DNA of 64,000 bases from Kribbella sp. ALI-6-A (GTDB lineage Bacteria > Actinomycetota > Actinomycetes > Propionibacteriales > Kribbellaceae). The DNA lies in contig NZ_MTQN01000010.1 of NCBI RefSeq assembly GCF_001984195.1, forward strand, positions 1,178,001-1,242,000, written 5' to 3'. Position numbers and translations under genes: made by a program. Below, one piece after another: positions 16,499-24,826 of the stretch; positions within the stretch are counted from its first letter, which is position 1; every line of letters begins with the position of its first letter. The notes beneath the pieces are model-generated. The model saw only the letters and a list, made by a program, of their open reading frames with translations, had not been told where the DNA came from and ran no database searches.

Positions 16499-17389
16499 AT
16501 GAACGCGGTGAGGCCGAAGCAGCGCGACGACCGGCGGACGGGGTGGCTGTTCCTGCTGCCGGTGATGCTCGGCTTCGCGGTCTTCTACGCCTATCCGACC
16601 GTGCGGGGGATCTGGTACTCGCTGACCGACTTCAGCCTGCTCAACGACCCGGCGTACGTGGGTGCGGAGAACTACCGGCACCTGATCGACGACGACCAGT
16701 TCTGGAACGCGCTGAAGGTCACGGCGTACTACGTCGTGCTGAACATCGTCTCCCAGACCGCGCTCGCGCTGGGGCTCGCGGCGTTGATGCACCGCCTGAC
16801 CCGTTCGGTCGTGCTGCGGGCGGCGCTGCTGGTGCCCTGGCTGGTTCCGAACGTGACGATCGGCCTGCTGTGGGCCTGGCTGCTCGATCCGGACCTCGGC
16901 TTCGTCAACCACCTGCTGCGCGGCGTCGGCCTGGACACCACGCTGTCGTTCAACTCGCCGTTCTGGGCGATGCCATTGGTTGCCCTGGTCAACAGTTGGG
17001 CCTACACCGGCTACACCGCGCTGCTGCTGTACGCCGGGATGCTGCAGGTCCCGCAGCACCTGTACGAGAGCGCGTCGATCGACGGCGCGGGCGAGCTGCG
17101 GATGTTCCGCTCGATCACGCTGCCGCTGCTGCGGCCGGTGCTCGCGCTCGTGCTGGTGGTGTCGCTGATCGGCTCGTTCCAGATCTTCGACACCGTCGCG
17201 GTCGTCTACGGCGGCAAGGCGCCGATCCCGGAGACCCGCGTCATCTACTACTACATCTACCAGCAGGCCTTCACCTACTTCCACATGGGCTACGCCGCGG
17301 CCGTGGCGATGGTGCTCGTGGTCGTGCTCGGCCTGCTGACCGTCCTCCAGATGCGGATGCTGCGCGCGTCCCGCTCGGACCTGGCCTGA
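16499..17389 (+). CDS. carbohydrate ABC transporter permease (MalF/UgpA type)
   Basis: A 296-aa inner-membrane permease with six expected transmembrane segments, starting with GWLFLLPVMLGFAVFYAYP. The cytoplasmic EAA loop is present: YESASIDGAGELRMFRSITLPLL, the site that docks the ATPase. CUT1 family, importing oligosaccharides. GAGGAGG lies 7 nt before ATG 16499. The second permease follows after 8 nt. No ATPase gene is adjacent, so a shared MsiK-like ATPase encoded elsewhere is likely, as is known for actinobacterial CUT1 systems. Confidence 0.92.
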   Translation: MNAVRPKQRDDRRTGWLFLLPVMLGFAVFYAYPTVRGIWYSLTDFSLLNDPAYVGAENYRHLIDDDQFWNALKVTAYYVVLNIVSQTALALGLAALMHRLTRSVVLRAALLVPWLVPNVTIGLLWAWLLDPDLGFVNHLLRGVGLDTTLSFNSPFWAMPLVALVNSWAYTGYTALLLYAGMLQVPQHLYESASIDGAGELRMFRSITLPLLRPVLALVLVVSLIGSFQIFDTVAVVYGGKAPIPETRVIYYYIYQQAFTYFHMGYAAAVAMVLVVVLGLLTVLQMRMLRASRSDLA

Positions 17390-17397
17390 GGAGTCGC

Positions 17398-18279
17398 ATG
17401 TTCTCCGGATCGAAGATCGGCCGAGCCGCCGCCTGGCTCGCTCTGGCCACCGCACTCGTGCTCACCGTCTTCCCGTTCTACTGGATGGTCCGTACGGCGC
17501 TCACGCCCGCCGCCGCCCTCTACGACGGAACCACCTCGCTGTGGCCGCAGGGCGCCACCTTGATCAACTTCCGCCGGGTGCTCGGACTGGTCGGTCCCGA
17601 GGAGGCCCGCGCCGCCGGCGGATCGGGTGCCCACATCAACTTCCTGCGGTACACGCTGAACTCCGTGGTCTACAGCGGGCTGATCGCGACCGTGCAGACC
17701 TTCTGCTGCGCGATGGCCGGTTACGCGTTCGCGCGGCTGCGCTTCCCCGGCCGCGACCTGGCCTTCGGCATCATCATCGCCGCGCTGATGGTGCCGCCGA
17801 TCTTCACGCTGCTGCCGAACTTCGTCCTGGCCAAGCAGCTGGGCCTGCTGAACACGATTCCGGGCCTGGTGCTGCCCAGCCTGCTGATGACGCCGTTCGC
17901 GGTGTTCTTCCTGCGCCAGTTCTTCCTGTCGATCCCGCGCGAGGTGGAAGAGGCCGCGATGCTCGAGGGAGTCGGCCCGTGGGGGATGTTCTGGCGGATC
18001 GTGCTTCCGATGAGCCGCGGCCCGCTGATCACCATCGCCCTGACCACCGTCGTCTGGAGCTGGAAGGACTACCTGTGGCCGCTGCTGGTCGGCAAGGGGG
18101 AGGACACCCGGGTCCTGACCGTGGGGCTCGGCGTGTTTCTCCAGCAGTCCCCGAACCGGGCGCCTGACTGGACGGGCCTGATGGCCGGATCGGTGCTGTC
18201 CGTAGTCCCGGTGCTCCTGCTGCTGATCTTCCTCGGCAAGCGGCTGGTGGAGTCGCTGAACTTCTCCGGCCTCAAGTGA
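17398..18279 (+). CDS. carbohydrate ABC transporter permease (MalG/UgpE type)
   Basis: A 293-aa partner permease with six transmembrane segments, starting with AWLALATALVLTVFPFYWMV. The EAA loop is EVEEAAMLEGVGPWGMFWRIVLPM. The insert LVGPEEARAAGGSGAH in the first periplasmic loop is longer than usual. The start is ATG 17398, with GAGGAG overlapping the upstream TGA. The family, spacing and the nearby binding protein (21847) and GH36 enzyme (23287) suggest uptake of an alpha-galactoside such as melibiose or raffinose; the substrate is inferred from context. Confidence 0.92.
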   Translation: MFSGSKIGRAAAWLALATALVLTVFPFYWMVRTALTPAAALYDGTTSLWPQGATLINFRRVLGLVGPEEARAAGGSGAHINFLRYTLNSVVYSGLIATVQTFCCAMAGYAFARLRFPGRDLAFGIIIAALMVPPIFTLLPNFVLAKQLGLLNTIPGLVLPSLLMTPFAVFFLRQFFLSIPREVEEAAMLEGVGPWGMFWRIVLPMSRGPLITIALTTVVWSWKDYLWPLLVGKGEDTRVLTVGLGVFLQQSPNRAPDWTGLMAGSVLSVVPVLLLLIFLGKRLVESLNFSGLK

Positions 18280-18281
18280 GG

Positions 18282-18311
18282 GTGGGGCGCCCCGGGGTCG
18301 GGGCGCCCCAC
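18282..18311. terminator. strong bidirectional hairpin between convergent genes
   Basis: A perfect 12-bp inverted repeat: GTGGGGCGCCCC at 18282-18293, a 6-nt loop, and its complement at 18300-18311. It sits 2 nt after the permease stop and 3 nt from the stop of the opposite gene. There is no T-tract, as is usual in high-GC actinobacteria. Confidence 0.8.
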
Positions 18312-18314
18312 TTG

Positions 18315-20261
18315 TCAGGTGATGGTGAGCTTGTCGATGTCGGGTGCCCACCCGGTCGGGTTGGCGATCGTGATGGTGTTGTTGCCGGCAACGAGCGGGA
18401 CGGTGAGACTTCGGGTGCCGACCGTGTTCCAGTCAGCGGTGGCCGGGAAGTCGACGCTGGTCGCCGTTCCGCCGTTGACCTTGACGGTCGCCGTCCGGGC
18501 CACCGCGGACAGGTACGACAGCGTCAGCGTGCGGTTCCCCGCGGTCGCGCTGCTCACGGTGGTGAAGACCAGCGTCGCGCCGTTGCCGACGTACCCGACC
18601 TTGGCGCCGCCCGAGCAACCGGAGCAGCTCGCGACGACCGCCCCGCCGGTGAGGGTGTTGGCCGGGTTCTCGGCCTCGACCGTGGTGGCGCCGGCCGCGG
18701 AGCCGACGGTGATCGAACCGAGGCCGAGCCAGCCGTCGGCGTTCTGGGTGGCGTTGGCGAACCGCAGTTTCTTCGCGTTCGCGTTGACCGTCTCCAGCGG
18801 GTTCTTCACCCGCAGGACGAGCTGGTAGCCGGCGTTGGCGACGCCGGACAGGTTGACGGTCGTGTCGAAGTACTGCGCGTACCCGAAGTCGCGGTACGTC
18901 GGGTCGGCGCCGACGCCCCAGTCGGGAAAGGCCCGGATCTTGCGGGGCATCACGGTGCGCAGATCCCAGGGGGTGTCCCAGGTCTTGACGACCGTACCGG
19001 CGCTGTTCTTCAGGCCGAGCGTCACCGTCCACGGGTAGTAGAACGGCGCCACCCCGTCGTTGCTGATCTGTACGCCGATCTTGGCGGTGCCGGACACGGT
19101 GTTCGGGTAGTAGGCGTTGGTGACGCCGAGGTTGTAGCCCATCAGCCGGACGGCGGCCGCGACGTTCGGGTCGGTCGGGCTGTAGTTGGCGCTCTGCTCG
19201 TTCATCTTCCAGGTGGCGTGCTCCAGCTCGATGCACGCCTTCATGTTGTCCACCTGACCCGAGCCGCCCGGCCAGTAGTTGAACGCCTGGGACTGGATCT
19301 CCGGCCGGACCTCACCGCCCATCGAGTTGGTGATCCACTTGTTCTCCACGCCCTGCTCGAGGGCCCGCTGCAGCTGGGAGTAGCTCGCACCGCCGAGCGA
19401 CGCCGGCAGCGTCACCCCGGCGAGCGGACTGCCTTCGCGGTAGCAGAACGAGTCGTCGTGGTAGCCGATGTTCAGGTTCTTCGCCCCGGCGCCACCAGCG
19501 CCGGGGTACCGGACCTCCAGCTTGGTGGTGTTGAACGCGTTGTCGAAGGCCTGCAGGATTTCGGTGCCGTGGGCATCGGTCGGCATGTAGTTCGGATAGC
19601 CGTCCGCGGTGTCGGTGTCGTACGGCCAGGTGTGCCACTCACCCCACAGGCCGATCAGGCCGGTGTGGATGAACCCGATCCGCGGATCCCCGTCGTACCG
19701 GGCGCCGAACGCGGCGATGAAGTTCTTGACAGCGGTCAGCAGGTAGGCGTTGTCGTAGTCGGGACTGGTGGTGTTCCAGTACGCGTTGTTGCGGTAGGCA
19801 ACGTGACCGTCGAAGCAGCGCGGGATCGCGTTGGCGGGATGGGTGCCGGAGCCACCCGGGTACTCCATGTAGAACCGCATCGCGACCTGGTTGCCGTACG
19901 TCGCGCTCTCGTTCAGGGCCTGGTCGACCAGCGACCAGTCGTACGAACCGCAGTTCGAGGCGTTGGTCATGATCTCCGACAGCCCGAAGTACGTCCAGGT
20001 CAGCGAGTGCGGATAGCCCTGGTTCTGGTTGCTGCCGGGGGAGTAGAAGCGCGCGAACCCCTTCAGCGGGTTGTCGATCGGGCCCGGCGCGGCGGTGAGT
20101 GGGTGGACGGTGAGGGACGGGTCGGGGCTCGCGGGAGCCGCGGGCCTGGGCGGCGGACCTTGCGGGGCGGCGGCGACGGGTGCCGTCGACGGCAGCGTCA
20201 GCAGTGCCCCGAGGGCCAGAGCGACAGCAGCGCGGCAGGACCGCGCGAGGAGGGATGGCAT
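18315..20261 (-). CDS. secreted DUF4874/DUF4832 protein with C-terminal CBM-like domain
   Basis: A 648-aa exported protein. Signal peptide about 1-31 (AAVALALGALLTLP, AVAAAP). A putative TIM-barrel region of DUF4874 type (about 60-300) starts NPLKGFARFY and has the invariant GLIGLWGEWHTWP. A DUF4832 region follows (about 300-490) with NIGYHDDSFCY and MGGEVRPE. A C-terminal beta-sandwich (about 515-648) resembles CBM35/CBM6: VEAENPANTL, then a carbohydrate-module-like run to IDKLTIT. Acidic residues in the GEWH and GGEVRPE motifs would suit a glycoside hydrolase, but activity is not established. GGAGGT precedes the ATG. It lies 57 nt after its paralogue in a two-gene operon. Confidence 0.85.
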   Translation of the reverse strand: MPSLLARSCRAAVALALGALLTLPSTAPVAAAPQGPPPRPAAPASPDPSLTVHPLTAAPGPIDNPLKGFARFYSPGSNQNQGYPHSLTWTYFGLSEIMTNASNCGSYDWSLVDQALNESATYGNQVAMRFYMEYPGGSGTHPANAIPRCFDGHVAYRNNAYWNTTSPDYDNAYLLTAVKNFIAAFGARYDGDPRIGFIHTGLIGLWGEWHTWPYDTDTADGYPNYMPTDAHGTEILQAFDNAFNTTKLEVRYPGAGGAGAKNLNIGYHDDSFCYREGSPLAGVTLPASLGGASYSQLQRALEQGVENKWITNSMGGEVRPEIQSQAFNYWPGGSGQVDNMKACIELEHATWKMNEQSANYSPTDPNVAAAVRLMGYNLGVTNAYYPNTVSGTAKIGVQISNDGVAPFYYPWTVTLGLKNSAGTVVKTWDTPWDLRTVMPRKIRAFPDWGVGADPTYRDFGYAQYFDTTVNLSGVANAGYQLVLRVKNPLETVNANAKKLRFANATQNADGWLGLGSITVGSAAGATTVEAENPANTLTGGAVVASCSGCSGGAKVGYVGNGATLVFTTVSSATAGNRTLTLSYLSAVARTATVKVNGGTATSVDFPATADWNTVGTRSLTVPLVAGNNTITIANPTGWAPDIDKLTIT

Positions 20262-20318
20262 GGGCGGTGACCTCCGGTGGTGAGGTGGATGAATCCCCCG
20301 CTGGGTGGACGGACCAGG

Positions 20319-21713
20319 TCAGGAGATCCTGGTCCGGCCGAGCGTGAGCCAGCCGGGCACGGTGGTGTCCTGGCCGGCAGTGGCGAAGCGCAGCGGCAGG
20401 CCGCCTCGCATCGGGTTGGCGGCCCGCAGCACCAACGTGTAGTCGCCCTTGCGCAGGCCGGCGGTGCGAAGGGCCGTGCTGAGCTCGACCGGTGCGCCGG
20501 GCTTGATGCCGCTCAGCTTCCACGGCGTCGTCCAGGTGCGGGCGATCCGGCCGTCGCGGCCGACGGCGGCGACCTGCAGCGGCCAGTCGTAGTAGAACGG
20601 GGCGACGCCGTCGTTCTGGATCCGGACGGAGACGTCCAGGCTGCGGCGCTGGTGGCTGGTCCGCACCGCGGCGACACGCAGCTCGTAGCCGATCGACTTG
20701 GCGGCGGCCAAGGCGTTGTCGTAGGTGGTGCCCGTGTAGCCGGGGCTGAAGGCGTAGTGGTTGAGCAGCCAGGACACGTGGGTCTGGGTGACGCCGTCGG
20801 CGAAGTTGTTGTCGCCGTCACCGCCGCACTGCATCGGTACGGCGAACAGGCAGCCCTGCAGCTCCGGGCGGAGCTCACCGCCGATCGGTGCCTTCAGCCA
20901 CTTGCCGGTGGTCCCCGCCTGCTGCATCAGGTCCATGAAGTGCCAGCCGGGCCCCGGCAGGGTGGAGTAGGCGAAGGAGTCGTCGTGGTAGCCCAGGTCG
21001 AGCGCCGCGTTGTCGGTGCTCGGGTAGCGGACCATCAGCTTGGTCTTGTCGAAGGCCTGGTCGTACGCCTTCAGCACCCTGAGCTGCTGGGCCTGGGAGG
21101 CGAACCAGTTCTCCGTGCCGGGATCGCCGTTGTGCGGCCACGTGTGCCACTCACCCCAGAAGCCGAGCAGGCCGAGCTGGATGAATCCCGCCCGAGGATC
21201 GCCGTCGTACCGCTTGCCGAGCGCCGCGATGAACGTGTCGAGCGCCGCGGCCAGCCGGGGGTCGTCGTAGTCGGGTGACACGCTGAGGCCGTGGTTGTCG
21301 AAGTCGTCGTACGGGCGGGTCAGCAGTCCCTGGTCCAGCAGGAACTGCGGGATGCCGCTGGGCTTGGCCGGGTAGTCGAGGTAGAAGCGGAACGCCGCCT
21401 GGTGGCCGCGGGCGGCGATGGCGTTCAGCTGGTCCTCGAGCGGTTTCCAGTCGAAGCGGTCGGGACCGGTCATCACCGCGTTCAGCGGCAGGTAGAACCA
21501 CTCCATCGAGTGCGGGAACGTCGAGTAGCTGCCCGCGTAGGGGATGAAGCCCTTCAGGGGATTGGCGTCCGGCGCCGCCGCGGCCGGCAACGCTCGCCAG
21601 CCGTCGTCGGGTGGGCCGGCGGCCGAGGACGAGGCCGGCAGCACGAGCGCGACCGCGGTCAATGCCGCGACGACAGCTGTCCGGGCCCGGCGGGAGAGCG
21701 GTGAAAGGACCAT
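20319..21713 (-). CDS. secreted DUF4874/DUF4832 protein (shorter paralogue)
   Basis: A 464-aa exported paralogue of the next gene, lacking the CBM-like tail. Signal peptide about 1-31 (TAVVAALTAVALVLPASSSA). The same landmarks occur in the same order: NPLKGFIPY, GLLGFWGEWHTWP, LGYHDDSFAY, IGGELRPE, and QNDGVAPFYYDWPLQV, which matches the paralogue's SNDGVAPFYYPWTVTL. Start ATG 21713, with GGAGG 5 nt upstream. It is divergent from the sugar-binding lipoprotein, and its promoter must lie in the 133-bp gap that also holds that gene's promoter. Likely extracellular, processing the glycan whose fragments are imported. Confidence 0.85.
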   Translation of the reverse strand: MVLSPLSRRARTAVVAALTAVALVLPASSSAAGPPDDGWRALPAAAAPDANPLKGFIPYAGSYSTFPHSMEWFYLPLNAVMTGPDRFDWKPLEDQLNAIAARGHQAAFRFYLDYPAKPSGIPQFLLDQGLLTRPYDDFDNHGLSVSPDYDDPRLAAALDTFIAALGKRYDGDPRAGFIQLGLLGFWGEWHTWPHNGDPGTENWFASQAQQLRVLKAYDQAFDKTKLMVRYPSTDNAALDLGYHDDSFAYSTLPGPGWHFMDLMQQAGTTGKWLKAPIGGELRPELQGCLFAVPMQCGGDGDNNFADGVTQTHVSWLLNHYAFSPGYTGTTYDNALAAAKSIGYELRVAAVRTSHQRRSLDVSVRIQNDGVAPFYYDWPLQVAAVGRDGRIARTWTTPWKLSGIKPGAPVELSTALRTAGLRKGDYTLVLRAANPMRGGLPLRFATAGQDTTVPGWLTLGRTRIS

Positions 21714-21751
21714 CGAAGCCTCCAGGATGTGCCAGGGTTTACGATCTGCCC

Positions 21752-21782
21752 TTGACAAATTTTCGATGCGCCACATCATTAT
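21752..21782 (+). promoter_or_regulatory. promoter of the sugar-binding protein/alpha-galactosidase genes
   Basis: TTGACA (21752-21757), 19-nt spacer, CATTAT (21777-21782). It is a near duplicate of the permease promoter at 16414-16444, with identical spacing. ACAAATTTTCG just inside the -35 is nearly palindromic around AAATTT, a usual look for ROK-family operators. Confidence 0.65.
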
Positions 21783-21846
21783 TCGAGACAGCCGACCGTG
21801 GCAAGAGGTCAGCCCGGTCCCGCGCCAGATCCAGGAGAGGCACTCG

Positions 21847-23208
21847 ATGATCAAGAGGAAGCAGGTCGGAGCGGCCTTGCTGAGCGGCTTGTTGGCGGCC
21901 ACCGCACTCACCGCCTGCAGCGACTCGACGGGCGGCGACGGGGCCTCCGACGGCCCGGTCACGCTCGACTACTGGCTCTGGGACGACAACCAGCAGGCGT
22001 CGTACCAGGCCTGTGCGGACGCGTTCCACACCGCCAACCCGAACATCACGGTCAAGATCACCCAGACGGCGTGGGCGCAGTACTGGCAGAACCTGACCAC
22101 GCAGCTGGCCGCTGGTGACGCGCCCGACGTGTGGACCAACCAGGTCTCGTACTACCCGCAGTTCGTCTCCAGCCAGCAGATCCTCGACATCCAGCCGAAC
22201 GTCGAGGCCGACAAGGTCGACCTCGGCCAGTACCAGGACGGTCTGGCCGACCTGTGGACCAAGGACGGCAAGCGCTACGGGCTGCCGAAGGACTGGGACA
22301 CCGAGGCGATCGTCTACAACAGCCAGATGCTGGCCAAGCAGGGCATCAAGCCCGCGGACCTGGCGAACCTGACCTGGAACCCCAACGACGGCGGGACGTT
22401 CGAGCAGACCATCGCGAAGCTGACCGTCGACGCGAACGGCCGCAACGGGCTCGACCCCGCCTTCGACAAGACCAAGGTCAAGGTCTACGGCTACCAGCCG
22501 GAGTGGAACGACGGCTCGCAGGGACAGAACGGCTGGGGTGAACTGGCGGCCGCCAACGGGTTCACGTACCTGGACAAGAACCCGTGGGGCACGCAGTACA
22601 AGTACGACGATCCCAAGCTGGTCGAGACGATCGGCTGGTACAAGGCGCTGACGGACAAAGGCTACGCGCCGAGGTTCGACAAGCAGTCGACGCTCGGCAT
22701 CGACGCGGTGATGAACGCGGGCAAGGCGGCGCTGACGATCGCCGGCTCCTGGACGATCAACACCTACCTGGGCGCCGACGCCAAGCAGAAGTTCGCGCTC
22801 GCGCCGCTGCCGGTCGGTCCGGTCGGGCAGCGCAAGAGCGCGATCAACGGCCTCTCGGACGCGATCTGGGCCGGCACCGAGCACAAGGACGCCGCCTGGA
22901 AGTGGGTGAAGTACCTGGGCTCGGCCGACTGCCAGAATCTGGTCGCGGGCAACGCCGTGGTCTTCCCGGCGATCAAATCCGCGACCGACAAGGCGCTGGC
23001 CGCCCACAAGGCCAAGGGCCGCGACGTGCGGGTCTACGTCGACTACACCAAAACTCCCGGCGGCACGTTCCTGCTGCCGATCACTGATCACGGCACCGAG
23101 ATCAGCCAGATCGTGCAGGATGCCATGCAGTCGGTCATTCTCGGCCAGGCCGAACCCGCTGTGGCGCTGACGAAGGCGAACCAGCAGGTCAACGACCTGT
23201 TCCGCTGA
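21847..23208 (+). CDS. sugar ABC transporter substrate-binding lipoprotein
   Basis: A 453-aa extracytoplasmic solute-binding protein of the CUT1 (family 1) type. The lipoprotein signal is MIKRKQVGAALLSGLLAATA followed by LTAC, with Cys at residue 24 as lipidation site. The mature part begins VTLDYWLWDDNQQ and has the usual AAGDAPDVW motif and a late ALTIAGSWTINTYL. ATG 21847 follows AGGAGAGG by 6 nt. It is separated from its presumed permeases (16499-18279) by the two secreted-protein genes on the opposite strand. A hairpin follows it, then the alpha-galactosidase. Confidence 0.92.
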   Translation: MIKRKQVGAALLSGLLAATALTACSDSTGGDGASDGPVTLDYWLWDDNQQASYQACADAFHTANPNITVKITQTAWAQYWQNLTTQLAAGDAPDVWTNQVSYYPQFVSSQQILDIQPNVEADKVDLGQYQDGLADLWTKDGKRYGLPKDWDTEAIVYNSQMLAKQGIKPADLANLTWNPNDGGTFEQTIAKLTVDANGRNGLDPAFDKTKVKVYGYQPEWNDGSQGQNGWGELAAANGFTYLDKNPWGTQYKYDDPKLVETIGWYKALTDKGYAPRFDKQSTLGIDAVMNAGKAALTIAGSWTINTYLGADAKQKFALAPLPVGPVGQRKSAINGLSDAIWAGTEHKDAAWKWVKYLGSADCQNLVAGNAVVFPAIKSATDKALAAHKAKGRDVRVYVDYTKTPGGTFLLPITDHGTEISQIVQDAMQSVILGQAEPAVALTKANQQVNDLFR

Positions 23209-23224
23209 CCGATCCGACCCCGAA

Positions 23225-23264
23225 ACCGTTCGGCGGGCCCGCACCGGCTGTCCCGCCGAACGGT
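23225..23264 (+). terminator. intercistronic hairpin after the binding-protein gene
   Basis: A perfect 13-bp inverted repeat (23225-23237 and 23252-23264; left arm ACCGTTCGGCGGG) with a 14-nt loop. It lies 16 nt after the lipoprotein stop and 22 nt before the alpha-galactosidase ATG. It probably acts as a partial terminator or 3' stabiliser that gives more binding protein than enzyme. Confidence 0.65.
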
Positions 23265-23286
23265 CACTGCTGCTTCAAGGAGATCC

Positions 23287-24780
23287 ATGCCTCTGCTCGT
23301 CGACCTGGCCGACCGTGTGCTCGCGGTGGAGCTGACCGGTTCCGAGCCCCCCGAGTCCGTGCCCGGCGGTCTGGTCCTGCCGCCGGGCCGGGTCGCGATC
23401 CTGCACGGCCTCGGCGACGCGCTGTTCTACCGCCACGGCCAGAACTCCTGGAGCCCGTGCGGCTGGCGGCGGCTCAGCGAGGCCCCGCTGCGCATCGCCA
23501 GTCCCGAGCGCCGCCTCACCGCCGACGACACCACCTGGGACGACCCGGCCCGGCACCACTCGTCGGCGGTGGCCGCGCTGCAAGGCGCCGACGGCCAGGT
23601 GCTGCTGCTCGGTTCGCTCGGGCTCGGGACCCCGCGCCTGAGCGCCGACCAGGACACCCTCGCCGGCTGGTGCGAGGTCGACGGCGCGCCCTGGTTCCTT
23701 GCCTACGGCCCCGAACAGGACGTCTTCACCCAGTACGCCGAACAGCTGGCCGCCCGGCTCGGCAGCAGCGACCGGCGGGCCGGCAACGTGTGGTGCACCT
23801 GGTACGCGTACTACGAGGGCATCACCGAACAGCTGCTGAACAAGGATATCGCCGCGCTCGCCGACCTGCCGTTCGACGTACTGCAGGTCGACGACGGCTG
23901 GCAGCAGGCCGTCGGGGACTGGCAGCCCAACGACAAGTTCCCCTCCGGGATGCGAGCGTTGACCGAGCGGATCACTGGCGCCGGGATGAGTCCCGGGCTG
24001 TGGCTGGCGCCGTTCATCGTGCTGCCGACGTCTTCGATCGCGCGCGAGCATCCCGAGTTCGTGCTGCGGGACGAGGCCGGGGATCCGGTGGTGGCCGGGC
24101 ACAACTGGGGGACAGGGTACTGGGCGCTGGACCTCACGCACTCCGGCGTACAGGCTCATCTGGCGGAGTTGATCCACCGGGTGGTGCACGAGTGGGGCTT
24201 CCGGTATCTCAAGCTCGACTTCATCAACGCGGGCGCCATGCCCGGCGTACGGGAGTCGGGGGTGCATCGGGAACAGGCCTACCGGGACGCGCTCGCGATG
24301 ATCCGGAAGGTGGCGGGACCCGACGTCTACCTGCTGGCCAGTGGTGGTCTGCTGCTGCCTTCGCTCGGACTGGTCGACGGGATGCGCAGCGGCCCGGACG
24401 TCGCGCCGCTGTGGACCAACTACGCCAGCGAGGACCCCTCGGACGCGATGGCCTACAACGCGCTGGTGAACACGTTGCACCGGTTGTGGCAGGCGCCGCT
24501 GGTCGAGGTCGACCCCGATGTCGTGTACTTCCGCAGCCGGCTCAACCTGCTGACCGAGACCCAGATGAGCTGGTTGCAGGACCTGGCCGCGATCTGCGGG
24601 TTCAAGGCGGTGTCCGACCCGCCGTCCTGGCTGATGCCCGAGGAGCTCGAGCGCATGGTCACCTACCTGTCGAAGCGGCCCGAGATCGTCCGGAACGGCC
24701 GGTACGGGTTCAGCATCGACGGGCGACCGGTCGACTTCACCGCCGCGCTGAACCGGGGACAGCAGTATCCGATCTCGTGA
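23287..24780 (+). CDS. GH36-like alpha-galactosidase (cytoplasmic)
   Basis: A 497-aa glycoside hydrolase of clan GH-D, removing terminal alpha-galactosyl residues by retention. A short beta N-terminus is followed by a TIM barrel. The barrel has FDVLQVDDGWQQ, the nucleophile strand YLKLDFINAG (Asp of K-L-D) and the acid/base region MRSGPDVAPLW (R-x-G-P-D). At about 500 aa it is shorter than the classical 700-aa GH36 enzymes, as in the compact actinobacterial group. No signal peptide, so it acts on imported sugar. AAGGAG lies 6 nt before ATG 23287. Confidence 0.88.
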   Translation: MPLLVDLADRVLAVELTGSEPPESVPGGLVLPPGRVAILHGLGDALFYRHGQNSWSPCGWRRLSEAPLRIASPERRLTADDTTWDDPARHHSSAVAALQGADGQVLLLGSLGLGTPRLSADQDTLAGWCEVDGAPWFLAYGPEQDVFTQYAEQLAARLGSSDRRAGNVWCTWYAYYEGITEQLLNKDIAALADLPFDVLQVDDGWQQAVGDWQPNDKFPSGMRALTERITGAGMSPGLWLAPFIVLPTSSIAREHPEFVLRDEAGDPVVAGHNWGTGYWALDLTHSGVQAHLAELIHRVVHEWGFRYLKLDFINAGAMPGVRESGVHREQAYRDALAMIRKVAGPDVYLLASGGLLLPSLGLVDGMRSGPDVAPLWTNYASEDPSDAMAYNALVNTLHRLWQAPLVEVDPDVVYFRSRLNLLTETQMSWLQDLAAICGFKAVSDPPSWLMPEELERMVTYLSKRPEIVRNGRYGFSIDGRPVDFTAALNRGQQYPIS

Positions 24781-24787
24781 GTAGCGC

Positions 24788-24810
24788 TAAAATTTCGCTT
24801 CAATGAAGCG
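24788..24810 (+). promoter_or_regulatory. ROK gene promoter with dyad operator
   Basis: TAAAAT (24788-24793) would be the -10. It overlaps AAAATTTCGCT, the motif shared with the two ABC promoters. A perfect dyad follows: CGCTTC (24796-24801), AAT, GAAGCG (24805-24810). This overlaps the expected transcription start and would allow autorepression. Confidence 0.5.
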
Positions 24811-24826
24811 TAAGGGGGAGTTCGGG

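Noticed and set aside
16499-18279. A dedicated ATPase for the sugar permeases within the locus
   Set aside because: None is present; the only ABC ATPase in the window belongs to the amino acid operon at 39705. A shared MsiK-type ATPase is assumed to lie elsewhere.
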